Below are positions 20,828 through 30,543 of a stretch of 64,000 nucleotides of DNA, one piece after another. The stretch covers positions 62,001 to 126,000 of the forward strand of contig NZ_JAEUAN010000002.1 in the NCBI RefSeq assembly GCF_019511445.1, in the 5' to 3' direction. Every line of letters begins with the position of its first letter. Positions within the stretch are counted from its first letter, which is position 1. The position numbers and the translations under genes were made by a program. Below the pieces are notes generated by a model that searched no databases, was not told where the DNA came from, and saw only the letters and a program-made list of their open reading frames with translations. The stretch comes from Aliirhizobium wenxiniae. GTDB taxonomy: Bacteria; Pseudomonadota; Alphaproteobacteria; Rhizobiales; Rhizobiaceae.

Positions 20828-21158
20828 CGGGTCTCCACCGGGTCTCATTCCCTTGGCTTTCGCGCGACAATGCAGAAAACCCTTTAAGATTTGATTGTTG
20901 GTCGGTTTCCCCCCGTAACCTTGGGGAGCGAAGATTCAAACGTGTTCAACGAAGCGTAAAGGAAGTTGCACTCATTCGATACACCATAGGCTCACCGTCT
21001 ACCGAGCGGCCTGACGCTGGAAAGCAGCCGCAATGCCCTGAACTTCGGGCCTGCAACGCGCTGCGTGCATTCGTTTCCGCTTTTCTTTCCTTAGACCTTG
21101 GTTTACATCGCCATCACAGAACAGGCGGGATAAAAGGACCTGTTGGGAGCGGGAACGA
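20828..21158. other. Divergent intergenic region, GGDEF-EAL gene and dctQ
   Basis: About 331 bp without a credible gene. It contains two small hairpins (TTTCCCCCC...TTGGGGAG around 20907-20929 and GCCCTGAACTTCGGGC near 21035) and the dctQ ribosome site GGAGCGGGAACGA before the ATG at 21159. No operator recognised. Confidence 0.5.
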
Positions 21159-21698
21159 ATGAGACTTTTATTACGGTTTAGCGGCCTGATAGACCGCTTG
21201 AGCGAAGTGCTGGGAAAATTTTCCGGTTACCTCGTATTGGCCTGCTGTTTGATCAGCGCAGGCAACGCATTCATTCGATATATGTTCAATTACAGCTCGA
21301 ACGGCTGGCTAGAGATACAGTGGTATCTCTTCGGCTTCGTCGTCCTGATCGGCGCATCCCATACCTTGCGCCTCAATGAACATGTTCGCGTCGACCTTAT
21401 TTACGGCTCCGTTTCGGATCGTACGCGACTATGGATCGATACGCTCGGCCTGATCGTGTTTCTCATCCCGGCTTGCCTTTATCTTGCATGGCTTTCCTGG
21501 CCATTCTTCTTCCTGTCCTATCAGCAGGGAGAAATGTCCTCCAATGCAGGTGGGCTCCTGCGCTGGCCTGTCAAGCTTGTGATTGTCGCGGGTTTCCTGT
21601 TGCTCGCGCTGCAGGGCTTTTCCGAGCTGATCAAGCGGATTGCGGGGCTTACGGGCACCCTTGAGGTCGATACGACCTACGAAAAACCGCTTCAATAA
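21159..21698 (+). CDS. TRAP transporter small permease (DctQ type)
   Basis: A 179-residue protein with four hydrophobic helices and the DctQ hallmarks: YLVLACCLISAGNAFIRYMF, WLEIQWYLFGFVVLIGAS, LRLNEHVRVDLIYG. It forms the small membrane subunit of a sodium-driven tripartite ATP-independent periplasmic transporter. Directly followed by the large permease, 19 bp downstream; the periplasmic receptor gene converges from the other side. Confidence 0.93.
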   Translation: MRLLLRFSGLIDRLSEVLGKFSGYLVLACCLISAGNAFIRYMFNYSSNGWLEIQWYLFGFVVLIGASHTLRLNEHVRVDLIYGSVSDRTRLWIDTLGLIVFLIPACLYLAWLSWPFFFLSYQQGEMSSNAGGLLRWPVKLVIVAGFLLLALQGFSELIKRIAGLTGTLEVDTTYEKPLQ

Positions 21699-21717
21699 GG
21701 CATCGGGGGATTAAGCC

Positions 21718-23202
21718 ATGTTCGCATTCGGCATAATGCCGCCAGCCATGTTCCTGGGCATGATCATTTTCATGCTCTACGGCTTTCCGGTCGCCTTTTC
21801 GCTATCGGCAGTCGGTCTTTTCTTCGGTCTGCTTGGCATTGCCACCGGCCATTTCGACTTTGCTTTCCTGCAGGCACTGCCACTGCGCATCTTCGGCATC
21901 GTCTCCAACGACCTGCTGCTCGCCATCCCGTTCTTCACCTTGATGGGCGCGATACTTGAGCGCTGCGGCCTGGCGGAGGATTTGCTCGAAGGTACCGGAA
22001 AGCTGTTCGGCGCAATTCCGGGCGGCCTCGCTTACGCGGTCATCATCGTCGGCGCCATTCTCGGCGCAATCACCGGCACGGTCGCGGCATCGGTCATCAC
22101 CATGGGCGTGATCTCGCTGCCGATCATGCTGAAATACGGCTACAATCCGCGGCTCGCGACAGGCGTCATCGCCGCGTCAGGCACGATCACGCAGGTCATC
22201 CCGCCGTCTCTGGTTCTCATCGTTCTCGCAGACCAGCTCGGCCGCTCCGTCGGCGACATGTATCTCGGCGCAATCGGCCCCTCGATCCTGCAGGTCCTGA
22301 TCTTCCTCGGCTTCATCTTCATCCTGTCGATCGTTCGCCCGAAGGATGTGCCGCCACTGCCGCCCGAAGCGCGCGGCGAACTGAATGCCGCCCTCATCAT
22401 CCGTGTCCTCTGGGGCATGGTTCCGTCGGTCGTGCTGATCTTCCTTGTGCTCGGCACCCTGTTCCTCGGCCTGGCTACGCCGACGGAAGCAGGCGCTCTC
22501 GGCGTTGTCGGCGCAATGGTGCTTGCCGCCCTGCACCGCCGTCTAACCTGGGGTCTCGTCAAGCAGGCCATGCATTCCACCATGACGATCACCTCCATGG
22601 TGGTCTTCATCCTCGTCGGCGCTACCTGTTTCAGCCTGGTCTTCCAGGGCATGGACGGCGGCCTCTGGATCGAGCATCTTCTGTCTCATATTCCCGGCGG
22701 CGCGCTCGGCTTCCTGATCTTCGTCAACATCTTCATCTTCTTCCTAGCGTTCTTCCTCGATTTCTTCGAAATCGCCTTCATCGTCCTGCCGCTTCTGGCG
22801 CCCGTCGCCCAGTCGCTCGGCATCGACCTGATCTGGTTCGGCGTGCTGCTTTGCGTCAACATGCAGACGAGTTTCATGCACCCGCCTTTCGGCTTCGCAC
22901 TCTTCTACCTGCGCTCGATTGCGCCGAAGACCGTCAAAACCAAAGACATCTATCTCGGTGCGATCCCGTGGCTGGGCATGCAGCTCATCCTCGTCGCCAT
23001 CATTATCTTCTGGCCGGAATCGGTGACCTACTGGCTCGACAAGCCGCCGGAAGTGGACCTCAACTCGATCAAGATCGAGGTTCCCGGATTTGGCAATGAC
23101 AGCGGCGGGAGTGGAATGCCGAATTTCGGCCTGCCCCCGATGGATGGCGCACCGGCCCAGCCGGCGGCTCCCAATCTGTCCGAACCACCGAAATTCAACT
23201 GA
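21718..23202 (+). CDS. TRAP transporter large permease (DctM type)
   Basis: A 494-residue protein with about twelve hydrophobic helices; characteristic segments are AIPFFTLMGAILERCGLAEDLLEG, GGLAYAVIIVGAILGAITGTVAAS and ASGTITQVIPPSLVLIVLADQ. The C-terminal roughly 50 residues are an unusual Pro/Gly/Asn-rich tail (VPGFGNDSGGSGMPNFGLPP and following), absent from typical DctM proteins of 425-440 residues. The cargo class is probably a 2-oxo or other monocarboxylate, judging from the neighbouring receptor. Two terminators follow. Confidence 0.93.
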   Translation: MFAFGIMPPAMFLGMIIFMLYGFPVAFSLSAVGLFFGLLGIATGHFDFAFLQALPLRIFGIVSNDLLLAIPFFTLMGAILERCGLAEDLLEGTGKLFGAIPGGLAYAVIIVGAILGAITGTVAASVITMGVISLPIMLKYGYNPRLATGVIAASGTITQVIPPSLVLIVLADQLGRSVGDMYLGAIGPSILQVLIFLGFIFILSIVRPKDVPPLPPEARGELNAALIIRVLWGMVPSVVLIFLVLGTLFLGLATPTEAGALGVVGAMVLAALHRRLTWGLVKQAMHSTMTITSMVVFILVGATCFSLVFQGMDGGLWIEHLLSHIPGGALGFLIFVNIFIFFLAFFLDFFEIAFIVLPLLAPVAQSLGIDLIWFGVLLCVNMQTSFMHPPFGFALFYLRSIAPKTVKTKDIYLGAIPWLGMQLILVAIIIFWPESVTYWLDKPPEVDLNSIKIEVPGFGNDSGGSGMPNFGLPPMDGAPAQPAAPNLSEPPKFN

Positions 23203-23206
23203 CACG

Positions 23207-23235
23207 AAAGGCCCGGCTCCAAAACCGGGCCTTTT
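23207..23235 (+). terminator. Terminator of the dctQM operon
   Basis: AAAGGCCCGG, loop CTCCAAAA, CCGGGCCTTTT. Strong stem with U-run, directly after the dctM stop. Confidence 0.85.
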
Positions 23236-23255
23236 CATAAACTTCCGTTGATATT

Positions 23256-23295
23256 CGAAAGCCCCGGAACATGGCTCCGGGGCTTTCGATTTTTA
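23256..23295. terminator. Terminator of the converging TRAP receptor gene (bidirectional)
   Basis: CGAAAGCCCCGGA, loop ACATGGC, TCCGGGGCTTTCG, then ATTTTT on the plus strand. It lies 20 bp beyond the receptor stop on the minus strand and can act in both directions. Confidence 0.8.
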
Positions 23296-23314
23296 TTGGC
23301 AATGAATGCTCAGA

Positions 23315-24520
<1,206 letters not shown>

Positions 24521-24668
24521 TCATCATAAACGAGCGGTTGAAGCGCCTTTAATGAGTTAGACTTTGGTCGGTACCGAGTGAACTTCTAATTATAAATTGT
24601 TTTCAGCAGCATATGCCCATTATTTCAGCAGCTGCGGTTTCATCGTGAAGACACAGAGCCGGTTTGCA

Positions 24669-24818
24669 TCACCCGCGGAAAGTCTTCTCGTTCTCGGCAT
24701 TTCCGGCAGCACGGTTCGCCCGCTGTACACGAATGAAGTCACGAGGGATGACATAGGCTCCAACAAGCCACCAGATGATCACAAGGCCGGCGACATAGGG
24801 CGAAAGAGCGGCAAACAT
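24669..24818 (-). CDS. 49-residue single-helix membrane peptide
   Basis: A short gene easily missed. It reads MFAALSPYVAGLVIIWWLVG, then AYVIPRDFIRVQRANRAAGN and AENEKTFRG, ending in TGA. One N-terminal membrane helix is followed by a basic cytosolic tail. A strong Shine-Dalgarno AAAAGGAGA lies six to seven bases before the ATG, which makes it more credible than the overlapping plus-strand frame. It sits 247 bp upstream of the TRAP receptor on the same strand and may share its transcript. I recognise no family. Confidence 0.6.
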   Translation of the reverse strand: MFAALSPYVAGLVIIWWLVGAYVIPRDFIRVQRANRAAGNAENEKTFRG

Positions 24819-25038
24819 GGGGGTCTCCTTTTGGATTGGTCACCTGTAGCGTCCTCCCAAAGAGCAGATCATTTCATGACATAGCGCAAAAAATGAGAAG
24901 ATAATGTATGCCCGCTTAGGCACCGGTCCTTACCCAAAATTCCCGTCCCACGGCGGCTGGTTTTGCAACATCAATTCCTCTAGCAATTGACGGCATTCTC
25001 TGTTTCTCTGGCATCGACCCCATCAATTCGGAACCAAC

Positions 25039-25827
25039 ATGCCCTCTCACCTGCCGAAATCCATCGTCGCCGTTCCTGCCGACACTCGCGACATCGAAGG
25101 CGCCATCTGGCACGCCGCCCCGAACCAGTATGTGTCGGCCGCGCTGAAAGTGGCCGACGTGATGTCCTTCATCGTGCCGGCCTTCGAAACCGGCAATGAT
25201 GTGGACACCATTCTCGACCGGGTCGATGGCGTTCTGATTTCCGGTGCGGCCAGCAATGTTCATCCGTCGCTTTACGGCAGAGAGGCCACCGAGGCTGACG
25301 GGCCATTTGATCCCGGCCGCGACGCGACATCCCTGCCGCTCATCCGCCGCGCCATCGAACGCGGCATCCCGCTTCTCGCAATCTGCCGCGGCATTCAGGA
25401 ACTGAACGTCGCGCTCGGCGGAACGCTGGCAAGCGAGATCCAGGATCAGCCCGGCATATGGGATCATCGCAAGCCCGACGTAAAGGATCGCGACGGCATG
25501 TATGCGATACGCCAGCCGGTCATCGTTGCGGAAGGTTCCTGCATCGCCCGTTATCTCGGCACCGCAGGCGAAGTCCAGGTAAACTCGCTCCATCGTCAGG
25601 CTATCTCCGAAACGGCACCAAGGCTGCAGGTGGAAGCGCGTGCTGAGGACGGTACCGTCGAAGCCGTGTCGGTCATCGACGCCAAGAATTTTGCCGTTGG
25701 CGTGCAATGGCATCCGGAATACTGGGCCGAAACGGATGCACCGTCCCGCGCCCTGTTCGAAGCTTTTGGCGAGGCCGTACGTGCCTATTCAGCCCGCAAG
25801 GCAACGCTTGCGGGCGCGGCAGCCTGA
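25039..25827 (+). CDS. Class I glutamine amidotransferase, PuuD/peptidase C26 family
   Basis: A 262-residue protein resembling gamma-glutamyl-gamma-aminobutyrate hydrolases. The nucleophile Cys116 is in the elbow LLAICRGIQELNVALGG. The His/Glu partners are His225 and Glu227 in GVQWHPEYW. The SGAASNVHPSLYG segment is typical of the family. Likely role is hydrolysis of a gamma-glutamyl amide in polyamine or amine catabolism; the substrate is inferred from family only. It converges on the LacI gene with 7 bp between stops. Confidence 0.88.
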   Translation: MPSHLPKSIVAVPADTRDIEGAIWHAAPNQYVSAALKVADVMSFIVPAFETGNDVDTILDRVDGVLISGAASNVHPSLYGREATEADGPFDPGRDATSLPLIRRAIERGIPLLAICRGIQELNVALGGTLASEIQDQPGIWDHRKPDVKDRDGMYAIRQPVIVAEGSCIARYLGTAGEVQVNSLHRQAISETAPRLQVEARAEDGTVEAVSVIDAKNFAVGVQWHPEYWAETDAPSRALFEAFGEAVRAYSARKATLAGAAA

Positions 25828-25834
25828 GCTTTCG

Positions 25835-26872
25835 TCACGCCTTGGCGAGATCGCGCAGCGGCTTGTAGGGCGATGTCGACTGGCGGATGCGCATTTCCGG
25901 CTTGATCAGATGCAGGCCGTCCGGCTCATGGCTTCCGGCCAGCCGGTCGAGAAGCGCACGTGCCGCAAGCCGCCCGACATCCGCCTGCTGGTTGGAAACT
26001 GTCGTCAGTGATGGCGTCGAAATCGATGCCTGCTCCAGATCGTCATAACCGGTGACGGAAATGTCCTGTCCCGGTATCAGTCCTGCACGGGCAATGCCGT
26101 TCATCAGTCCGATCGCCACGAGATCGTTCCAGCATACCGCTGCCGTCGGCTTCTGCGGCAACGACAAAAAGTTCACGGCAGCCTCGAACCCGCCCTGCAT
26201 CGTGCGGGGACCTGGAATGCGCAGGCCCGGATCGACCTCGATATTGGCCTTGCGCAACGCGTCGACATAACCCTGATAGCGGTCGCGACCGGTCGATGTC
26301 TGGTCGGTACCACCGATCATCGCGATCACCCGGTGGCCAAGTCCGATCAGGTGATTGGTCGCAAGCGAGATGCCATAGCTGTCATCGCCACGATAGGTCG
26401 GCAGATCGACACCGTCCATCGTACGAGCGACGAGAATGGCCGGCATGCCGTTCTGCTCCGCCAGCCTGATATCCTCGACAGGCGTGCCGATGGCCGGCGA
26501 CATGATCACACCATCACCGCCAAGCTGCAGCAGCGTCTCGATAAAGGTGCGCTGCTTTTCGACCGAGTCATAATGGTTGGAGAGAATAAAGGTATGACTG
26601 CTGCGATCGAGTTCGGTTTCGATCGCCTTGAGGATTTCCCCGTAGAACGGGTTCATCACGTCATGCACGACGACGCCGATAATGCCCGAACGCGAGGTTC
26701 TAAGGCTGGCGGCCCGGCGGTTATAGATATACCCCAGCGCCCGTGCCTGTTCCTTGATCTTGTCGCGCGTGTCTGCAGCGACGAGCGGACTGTCACGGAG
26801 TGCCAGTGAAATTGTTGCAGTCGAAAGTCCAAGGCTGTCTGCGATCGTAGAAAGCTTCACCTTCTGCGCCAT
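25835..26872 (-). CDS. LacI-family transcriptional regulator
   Basis: A 345-residue regulator. The N-terminal helix-turn-helix reads KLSTIADSLGLSTATISLAL and the hinge YIYNRRAASLRTSRSG, followed by a periplasmic-binding-protein-like effector domain (VVVHDVMNPFYGEILKAIE, ICWND-like AAVCWNDLVAIGLMNG). The effector is probably a sugar. A palindrome with a CCGG centre sits 21-38 bp before the start codon and may be its own operator. Its target genes are not obvious, since neither neighbour is a sugar transporter. Confidence 0.92.
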   Translation of the reverse strand: MAQKVKLSTIADSLGLSTATISLALRDSPLVAADTRDKIKEQARALGYIYNRRAASLRTSRSGIIGVVVHDVMNPFYGEILKAIETELDRSSHTFILSNHYDSVEKQRTFIETLLQLGGDGVIMSPAIGTPVEDIRLAEQNGMPAILVARTMDGVDLPTYRGDDSYGISLATNHLIGLGHRVIAMIGGTDQTSTGRDRYQGYVDALRKANIEVDPGLRIPGPRTMQGGFEAAVNFLSLPQKPTAAVCWNDLVAIGLMNGIARAGLIPGQDISVTGYDDLEQASISTPSLTTVSNQQADVGRLAARALLDRLAGSHEPDGLHLIKPEMRIRQSTSPYKPLRDLAKA

Positions 26873-26892
26873 AACCCCTCCAGATGCTTTTC

Positions 26893-26910
26893 TTGAAAGC
26901 CGGTTTCTAA
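26893..26910. promoter_or_regulatory. Candidate LacI-type operator
   Basis: TTGAAAGCCGGTTTCTAA, 12 of 18 positions symmetric with a central CCGG, the usual shape of LacI-family sites. Lies just upstream of the lacI-family start, suggesting autoregulation. Confidence 0.5.
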
Positions 26911-26917
26911 TGCCGGC

Positions 26918-26959
26918 CTTGCAAACTAAAATTTTTAAATAAACAATTTAATTTGCAAG
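26918..26959. promoter_or_regulatory. AT-rich inverted repeat
   Basis: CTTGCAAA at 26918-26925 and TTTGCAAG at 26952-26959, with partly symmetric AT-rich sequence in between. It lies between the MarR stop and the LacI start, so it may be a second operator or a UP-element-like promoter part. Confidence 0.35.
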
Positions 26960-26989
26960 CACAATAGGTGGGGAGCGTACCGAAAATGG

Positions 26990-27484
26990 TCAGTCTTCGT
27001 CAGCTTCCGGCTGCAGGTTATGCTCCACGGCCCGAAGCAGCTTGAGAAGCGTGCGCACTTCCTTTTCGGAAAAACCTCTCACCGCCATCGCGCCGCAATC
27101 GGCAACGGACTGGCCGATCGACTCGACGCTTTTAAGACCGGTTTCCGTGAGGTGAACCTTGGTCAGACGCCCGTCATGCCCGTCAGCCCTGCGTTCGACA
27201 AAGCCCTGCGCCTCCATGCGCCCGATCGTGCGCGTCATGGTCGGAGCCTTTACGCCAAGCCTAGCGGCCAGTTGACCAGGCGTCTGCCCGTCATCTTCCG
27301 AAAGCGCGAGGATAACCCCGTCCTGACCGGCATAGAGCCCGCTGTCGGAAATGCTGCGACTGAGCGCAGTGCGAACCGAACGAGCCGCCTGAGTGATCGC
27401 CGGCGCAAGATCGGCCGCCGAAAGTGCAGCAAGCTCTTTCTTCTTGCCGGATTTCGCTTTCTTCTCGCCCTTTTTCTTGCTCAT
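26990..27484 (-). CDS. MarR-family transcriptional regulator
   Basis: A 164-residue winged-helix regulator with a lysine-rich leader (MSKKKGEKKAKSGKKKEL). The core shows QDGVILALSEDDGQTPGQLAARLGVKAPTMTRTIGRMEAQGFVERR, with the recognition helix and wing of MarR. The ATG at 27484 has AGGA upstream; an ATG at 27541 is also in frame. It is divergent from the creatininase-family gene with 82 bp between starts, which makes that gene the likeliest target. Confidence 0.85.
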   Translation of the reverse strand: MSKKKGEKKAKSGKKKELAALSAADLAPAITQAARSVRTALSRSISDSGLYAGQDGVILALSEDDGQTPGQLAARLGVKAPTMTRTIGRMEAQGFVERRADGHDGRLTKVHLTETGLKSVESIGQSVADCGAMAVRGFSEKEVRTLLKLLRAVEHNLQPEADED

Positions 27485-27566
27485 CGGTCCTGCCCGCTTT
27501 GCTTGGTGAAGGTCGTCATTATAGTAGTGCGCGCTATCCATAACGAAACCGGGAAACCACCGCCAG

Positions 27567-28358
27567 ATGTCGCATCCCAAACCGCGCTTTTGTGACAATG
27601 ATCAGACACTTGCGTCCACAGAAAGACGCGACTGGATCGCGGTACTGCCGCTTGGCGCTCATGAACAGCACGGTCCGCACCTGCCTTTCGACACCGATAC
27701 GCTGATTGCGGAAGGTATCGTAGAGCGACTCATCCCGGCACTGCCTTCGAAATTGCCCGTCACCTTCCTGCCCGTCGAACCCATCGGATACTCGGTCGAA
27801 CATATGGACGTCGAGGGAACCCGCACACTTGCCTTCGATGAAGCCGTCAACCGATGGCTCGGCATTGTCGAAGACATGAACGGCCAGGGCATCAAAAAGT
27901 TCGTCATGCTGAACGCCCATGGCGGAAATTCGCCACTGATGACGATCGTCGCGACCGAGGCCCGCGTCAGGTTCAGCATGCTCGCCGTCGCCACCAGCTG
28001 GACACGTTTCGGCCAACCGCAGGGCTGGATCGCCCCGCAAGACAAGGCAATCGACATCCACGGCGGCGACATCGAGACCTCCGTCATGCTGGCGCTATGG
28101 CCGGATAGGGTGGATATGGCAAAGGCTGAAGCCTTCACCTCTCGCCAGTCGGAGTTCACCCGAGACTTCACCCATCTGCGCGCCTACGGCCCTCATGCCT
28201 TCGGCTGGAAAATGTCGGATCTCAACCCCATCGGCGTGGCTGGCGATGCCTCGGTTGCAACTGCGGAACGTGGAGAAGAACTGGTCGCTCATGCGGTGAT
28301 GGGGATCATCGAATTGCTGGAGGATGTGGCGCGGTTTGAGGTCGACACATTGGAATGA
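27567..28358 (+). CDS. Creatininase-family amidohydrolase
   Basis: A 263-residue metal hydrolase. Metal ligands expected for creatininase are visible: Glu33 and His35 in LPLGAHEQHGPHLPFDTD, Asp44, and the later NAHGGN and DIHGGDIETS motifs. The family includes creatinine amidohydrolase, the mycofactocin protease MftE and the FAPy deformylase ArfB. No mycofactocin genes are nearby, so a cyclic amide substrate is more likely. Divergent from the MarR gene. Confidence 0.88.
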   Translation: MSHPKPRFCDNDQTLASTERRDWIAVLPLGAHEQHGPHLPFDTDTLIAEGIVERLIPALPSKLPVTFLPVEPIGYSVEHMDVEGTRTLAFDEAVNRWLGIVEDMNGQGIKKFVMLNAHGGNSPLMTIVATEARVRFSMLAVATSWTRFGQPQGWIAPQDKAIDIHGGDIETSVMLALWPDRVDMAKAEAFTSRQSEFTRDFTHLRAYGPHAFGWKMSDLNPIGVAGDASVATAERGEELVAHAVMGIIELLEDVARFEVDTLE

Positions 28359-28425
28359 TCGAGCTTGTACCGCCGACTCACATGCAACATATTAACGCTA
28401 GTTGATCGCCATAAGGAGGCGAGAT

Positions 28426-28764
28426 ATGCGGATATCCATTGCAGAGGCCGAAGGTAAATTAGCGGAACTGGTAAAACTTGCCGAGCAAGGCGAAGAGGTT
28501 CTGCTTACTCAAACAGGCTCACCTCCGATACGACTGGAGATCGTGCGCCCCGTAGTCGAAGGCCCGGGTGAAAGCTACGATGCTGCTGCAGAACTGGCAG
28601 AGATTTTGCCGCTCTCTTCAAAGCGCGCTCCATTAAGCCCTGAGGAAAAAAGAAAACTCTTCGACGAAATCCGCAGGCTTGCTCCAGAAAAGGCAGCGGT
28701 TCCAGGTCCTGATGCTGCGCATAGCCAAGACTTTCTGTATGATGAATTTGGCTTGCCTAAATGA
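28426..28764 (+). CDS. Phd/YefM-like antitoxin
   Basis: A 112-residue protein starting MRISIAEAEGKLAELVKLAEQGEEVLLTQTG-style (N-terminal dimerisation and DNA-binding fold of Phd antitoxins), then a charged C-terminal tail (KRAPLSPEEKRKLFDEI) that would wrap the toxin. A strong AAGGAGG precedes the ATG. Its TGA overlaps the toxin start by four bases (ATGA), so both are translated in fixed ratio and the pair is probably autoregulated. Confidence 0.85.
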   Translation: MRISIAEAEGKLAELVKLAEQGEEVLLTQTGSPPIRLEIVRPVVEGPGESYDAAAELAEILPLSSKRAPLSPEEKRKLFDEIRRLAPEKAAVPGPDAAHSQDFLYDEFGLPK

Positions 28765-29159
28765 TCGTCATCGACTCGTCGGCGATTATCGCGATTGCAG
28801 CTGGTGAGCCTTCTGCACATGAATGTGAAAAGATCCTCGAGGCGGAAAACAGCGTGCTGATCTCCACTGGAACAGTGGCTGAAGTTCTGATTGTCGCAGC
28901 CCGGCGAAAGCTTGTGAAGGAAGTGAGTGACATTCTGAAGAGCTCGGTTACCCAAACGATAGACCTTACCCCGGTCCGAGCTCATCTGGCTGCAACAGCC
29001 TACATCCGCTGGGGCAAAAGTTTCGATAAGGCAGGCTTGAACTTTGGCGACTGCTTCTCTTACGCCACGGCCAAGGAGTTCGATTGTCCGCTGCTTTATA
29101 TCGGAGATGACTTCGTTCACACCGATATCAGATCAGCCATATCGTCAGCCCCGGCTTGA
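28761..29159 (+). CDS. vapC: PIN-domain toxin, VapC type
   Basis: A 132-residue PIN ribonuclease. The magnesium-binding acids are in place: Asp5 (MIVIDSSAI), Glu41 (TVAEVLI), Asp97 (NFGDCFSYA) and Asp116 (YIGDDF). VapC toxins cleave tRNA or rRNA when the antitoxin is lost. Length and acidic set suggest an active enzyme. Overlaps the Phd-like antitoxin gene by four bases. Confidence 0.9.
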   Translation: MIVIDSSAIIAIAAGEPSAHECEKILEAENSVLISTGTVAEVLIVAARRKLVKEVSDILKSSVTQTIDLTPVRAHLAATAYIRWGKSFDKAGLNFGDCFSYATAKEFDCPLLYIGDDFVHTDIRSAISSAPA

Positions 29160-29174
29160 TGTGACTTTATAACA
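29160..29174 (+). promoter_or_regulatory. Possible Zur-type site upstream of the COG0523 gene
   Basis: TGTGACTTTATAACA: right half TATAACA is a perfect half of the TGTTATA-n-TATAACA pattern I associate with alphaproteobacterial zinc uptake regulators; the left half matches in four of seven bases. It lies about 110 bp upstream of the metallochaperone start, directly after the vapC stop. Confidence 0.35.
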
Positions 29175-29282
29175 TCGAAACCCTTTGAACTCGCTCCGCC
29201 TTGCCCTTATATGGAGCGGACGATTTCTGGCGCCCCATGCAAATGCCATTCGGCGCAAGCCTTTAACCTTCGAGGTTTCCCT

Positions 29283-30446
29283 ATGACCGACCAGACCACC
29301 GAAGCTCCAGCAGCAAAGCCCATTCCCGTCACCGTGCTGACCGGCTATCTCGGCGCCGGCAAGACGACGCTTTTGAACCGCATTCTCTCCGAAAGCCACG
29401 GCAAGAAATACGCCGTCATCGTCAACGAATTCGGCGAGATCGGCATCGACAACGACCTGATCGTCGAGTCGGACGAAGAAATCTACGAGATGAACAACGG
29501 CTGCGTCTGCTGCACGGTGCGCGGCGATCTGATCCGCGTCGTCGAAGGCCTGATGCGCCGCCCGGGCCGCTTCGACGGCATCATCGTCGAAACGACAGGC
29601 CTTGCCGACCCGGTCCCGGTCGCCCAGACCTTCTTCATGGACGATGACGTTCGCGCCAAGACCGAACTCGACGCCGTGGTCGCGCTGGTCGATGCAAAAC
29701 ATCTGCCGCTGCGCCTGAAGGACAGCCGCGAGGCCGAAGACCAGATCGCGTTTGCCGACGTCGTTGTCGTCAACAAGACCGATCTCGTCACGCCGGAAGA
29801 GCTCGCCGTCGTCGAAGATGTCGTACGCGCCATCAACCCGACGGCGCGCGTCTACAAGACCAGCCGCTCCGGCGTCGATCTCGCCCGCGTGCTTGATCAA
29901 GGTGCCTTCAATCTGGAGCGTGCGCTCGAAAACGATCCGCACTTCCTCGATCATGACCACGAGGATCACGTCTGCGGTCCGGACTGCGATCACGACCACC
30001 ATCATCATCACGGCCATGATCACCACCATCATGACCATGACCATACCTGCGGCCCGGATTGCGGACACGATCATCATCACCATGATCATGGCCACCACCA
30101 CGGCCATCATGATTCCATGTCGCCGATCCACGACATCACGGTGAAGTCGATCTCGCTTCGCGGCGGTGAAATGAACCCGGATCGCTTCTTCCCCTGGATC
30201 CAGAAGATCACCCAGACGGAAGGCCCCAACATCCTGCGCTTGAAGGGCATTATCGCCTTTTCCGGCGACGAAGAGCGTTATGTCGTCCAGGGCGTGCACA
30301 TGATCGTCGAAGGCGATCACCAGCGTCCGTGGAAGGATGGCGAGAAGCGCGAAAGCCGCCTCGTCTTCATCGGCCGCAATCTGGATTTCGCCAAGATCGA
30401 GCAGAGCTTCCTCGCCTGCCAGGCAACCGCCAAGACGCCGGCCTGA
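29283..30446 (+). CDS. COG0523 GTPase / zinc metallochaperone with His-rich insert
   Basis: A 387-residue CobW/ZigA-type G3E GTPase. Walker A is GYLGAGKTT (residues 21-29), and the metal-binding CVCC motif is Cys74, Cys76, Cys77 in [12 protein letters not shown]. Switch residues ETTGLADP and the guanine motif NKTD are also present. From about residue 220 to 278 a linker holds roughly 27 His and two copies of CGPDC, each followed by an Asp/His run. The C-terminal domain follows. Predicted role: loading zinc (or cobalt) into client proteins under metal limitation. The ATG at 29283 is preferred over one at 29211. Confidence 0.93.
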   Translation: MTDQTTEAPAAKPIPVTVLTGYLGAGKTTLLNRILSESHGKKYAVIVNEFGEIGIDNDLIVESDEEIYEMNNGCVCCTVRGDLIRVVEGLMRRPGRFDGIIVETTGLADPVPVAQTFFMDDDVRAKTELDAVVALVDAKHLPLRLKDSREAEDQIAFADVVVVNKTDLVTPEELAVVEDVVRAINPTARVYKTSRSGVDLARVLDQGAFNLERALENDPHFLDHDHEDHVCGPDCDHDHHHHHGHDHHHHDHDHTCGPDCGHDHHHHDHGHHHGHHDSMSPIHDITVKSISLRGGEMNPDRFFPWIQKITQTEGPNILRLKGIIAFSGDEERYVVQGVHMIVEGDHQRPWKDGEKRESRLVFIGRNLDFAKIEQSFLACQATAKTPA

Positions 30447-30543
30447 CATCGGCTGCAGATTTCAATATAGACAAACGGGCGTCGGAAACGGCGCCCGAAA
30501 ACCATATGGAAAGTGAACCAATGTCTCGAATGATGGCCGCCTG

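Noticed and set aside
24597..24884. 95-codon plus-strand open frame
   Set aside because: Overlaps the 49-residue minus-strand gene, which has a far better ribosome site and a sensible helix-plus-tail composition.
27485..27566. Palindrome between the MarR and creatininase genes (ATAG...CTAT)
   Set aside because: Only the four outer bases on each side are symmetric, too weak to call an operator.
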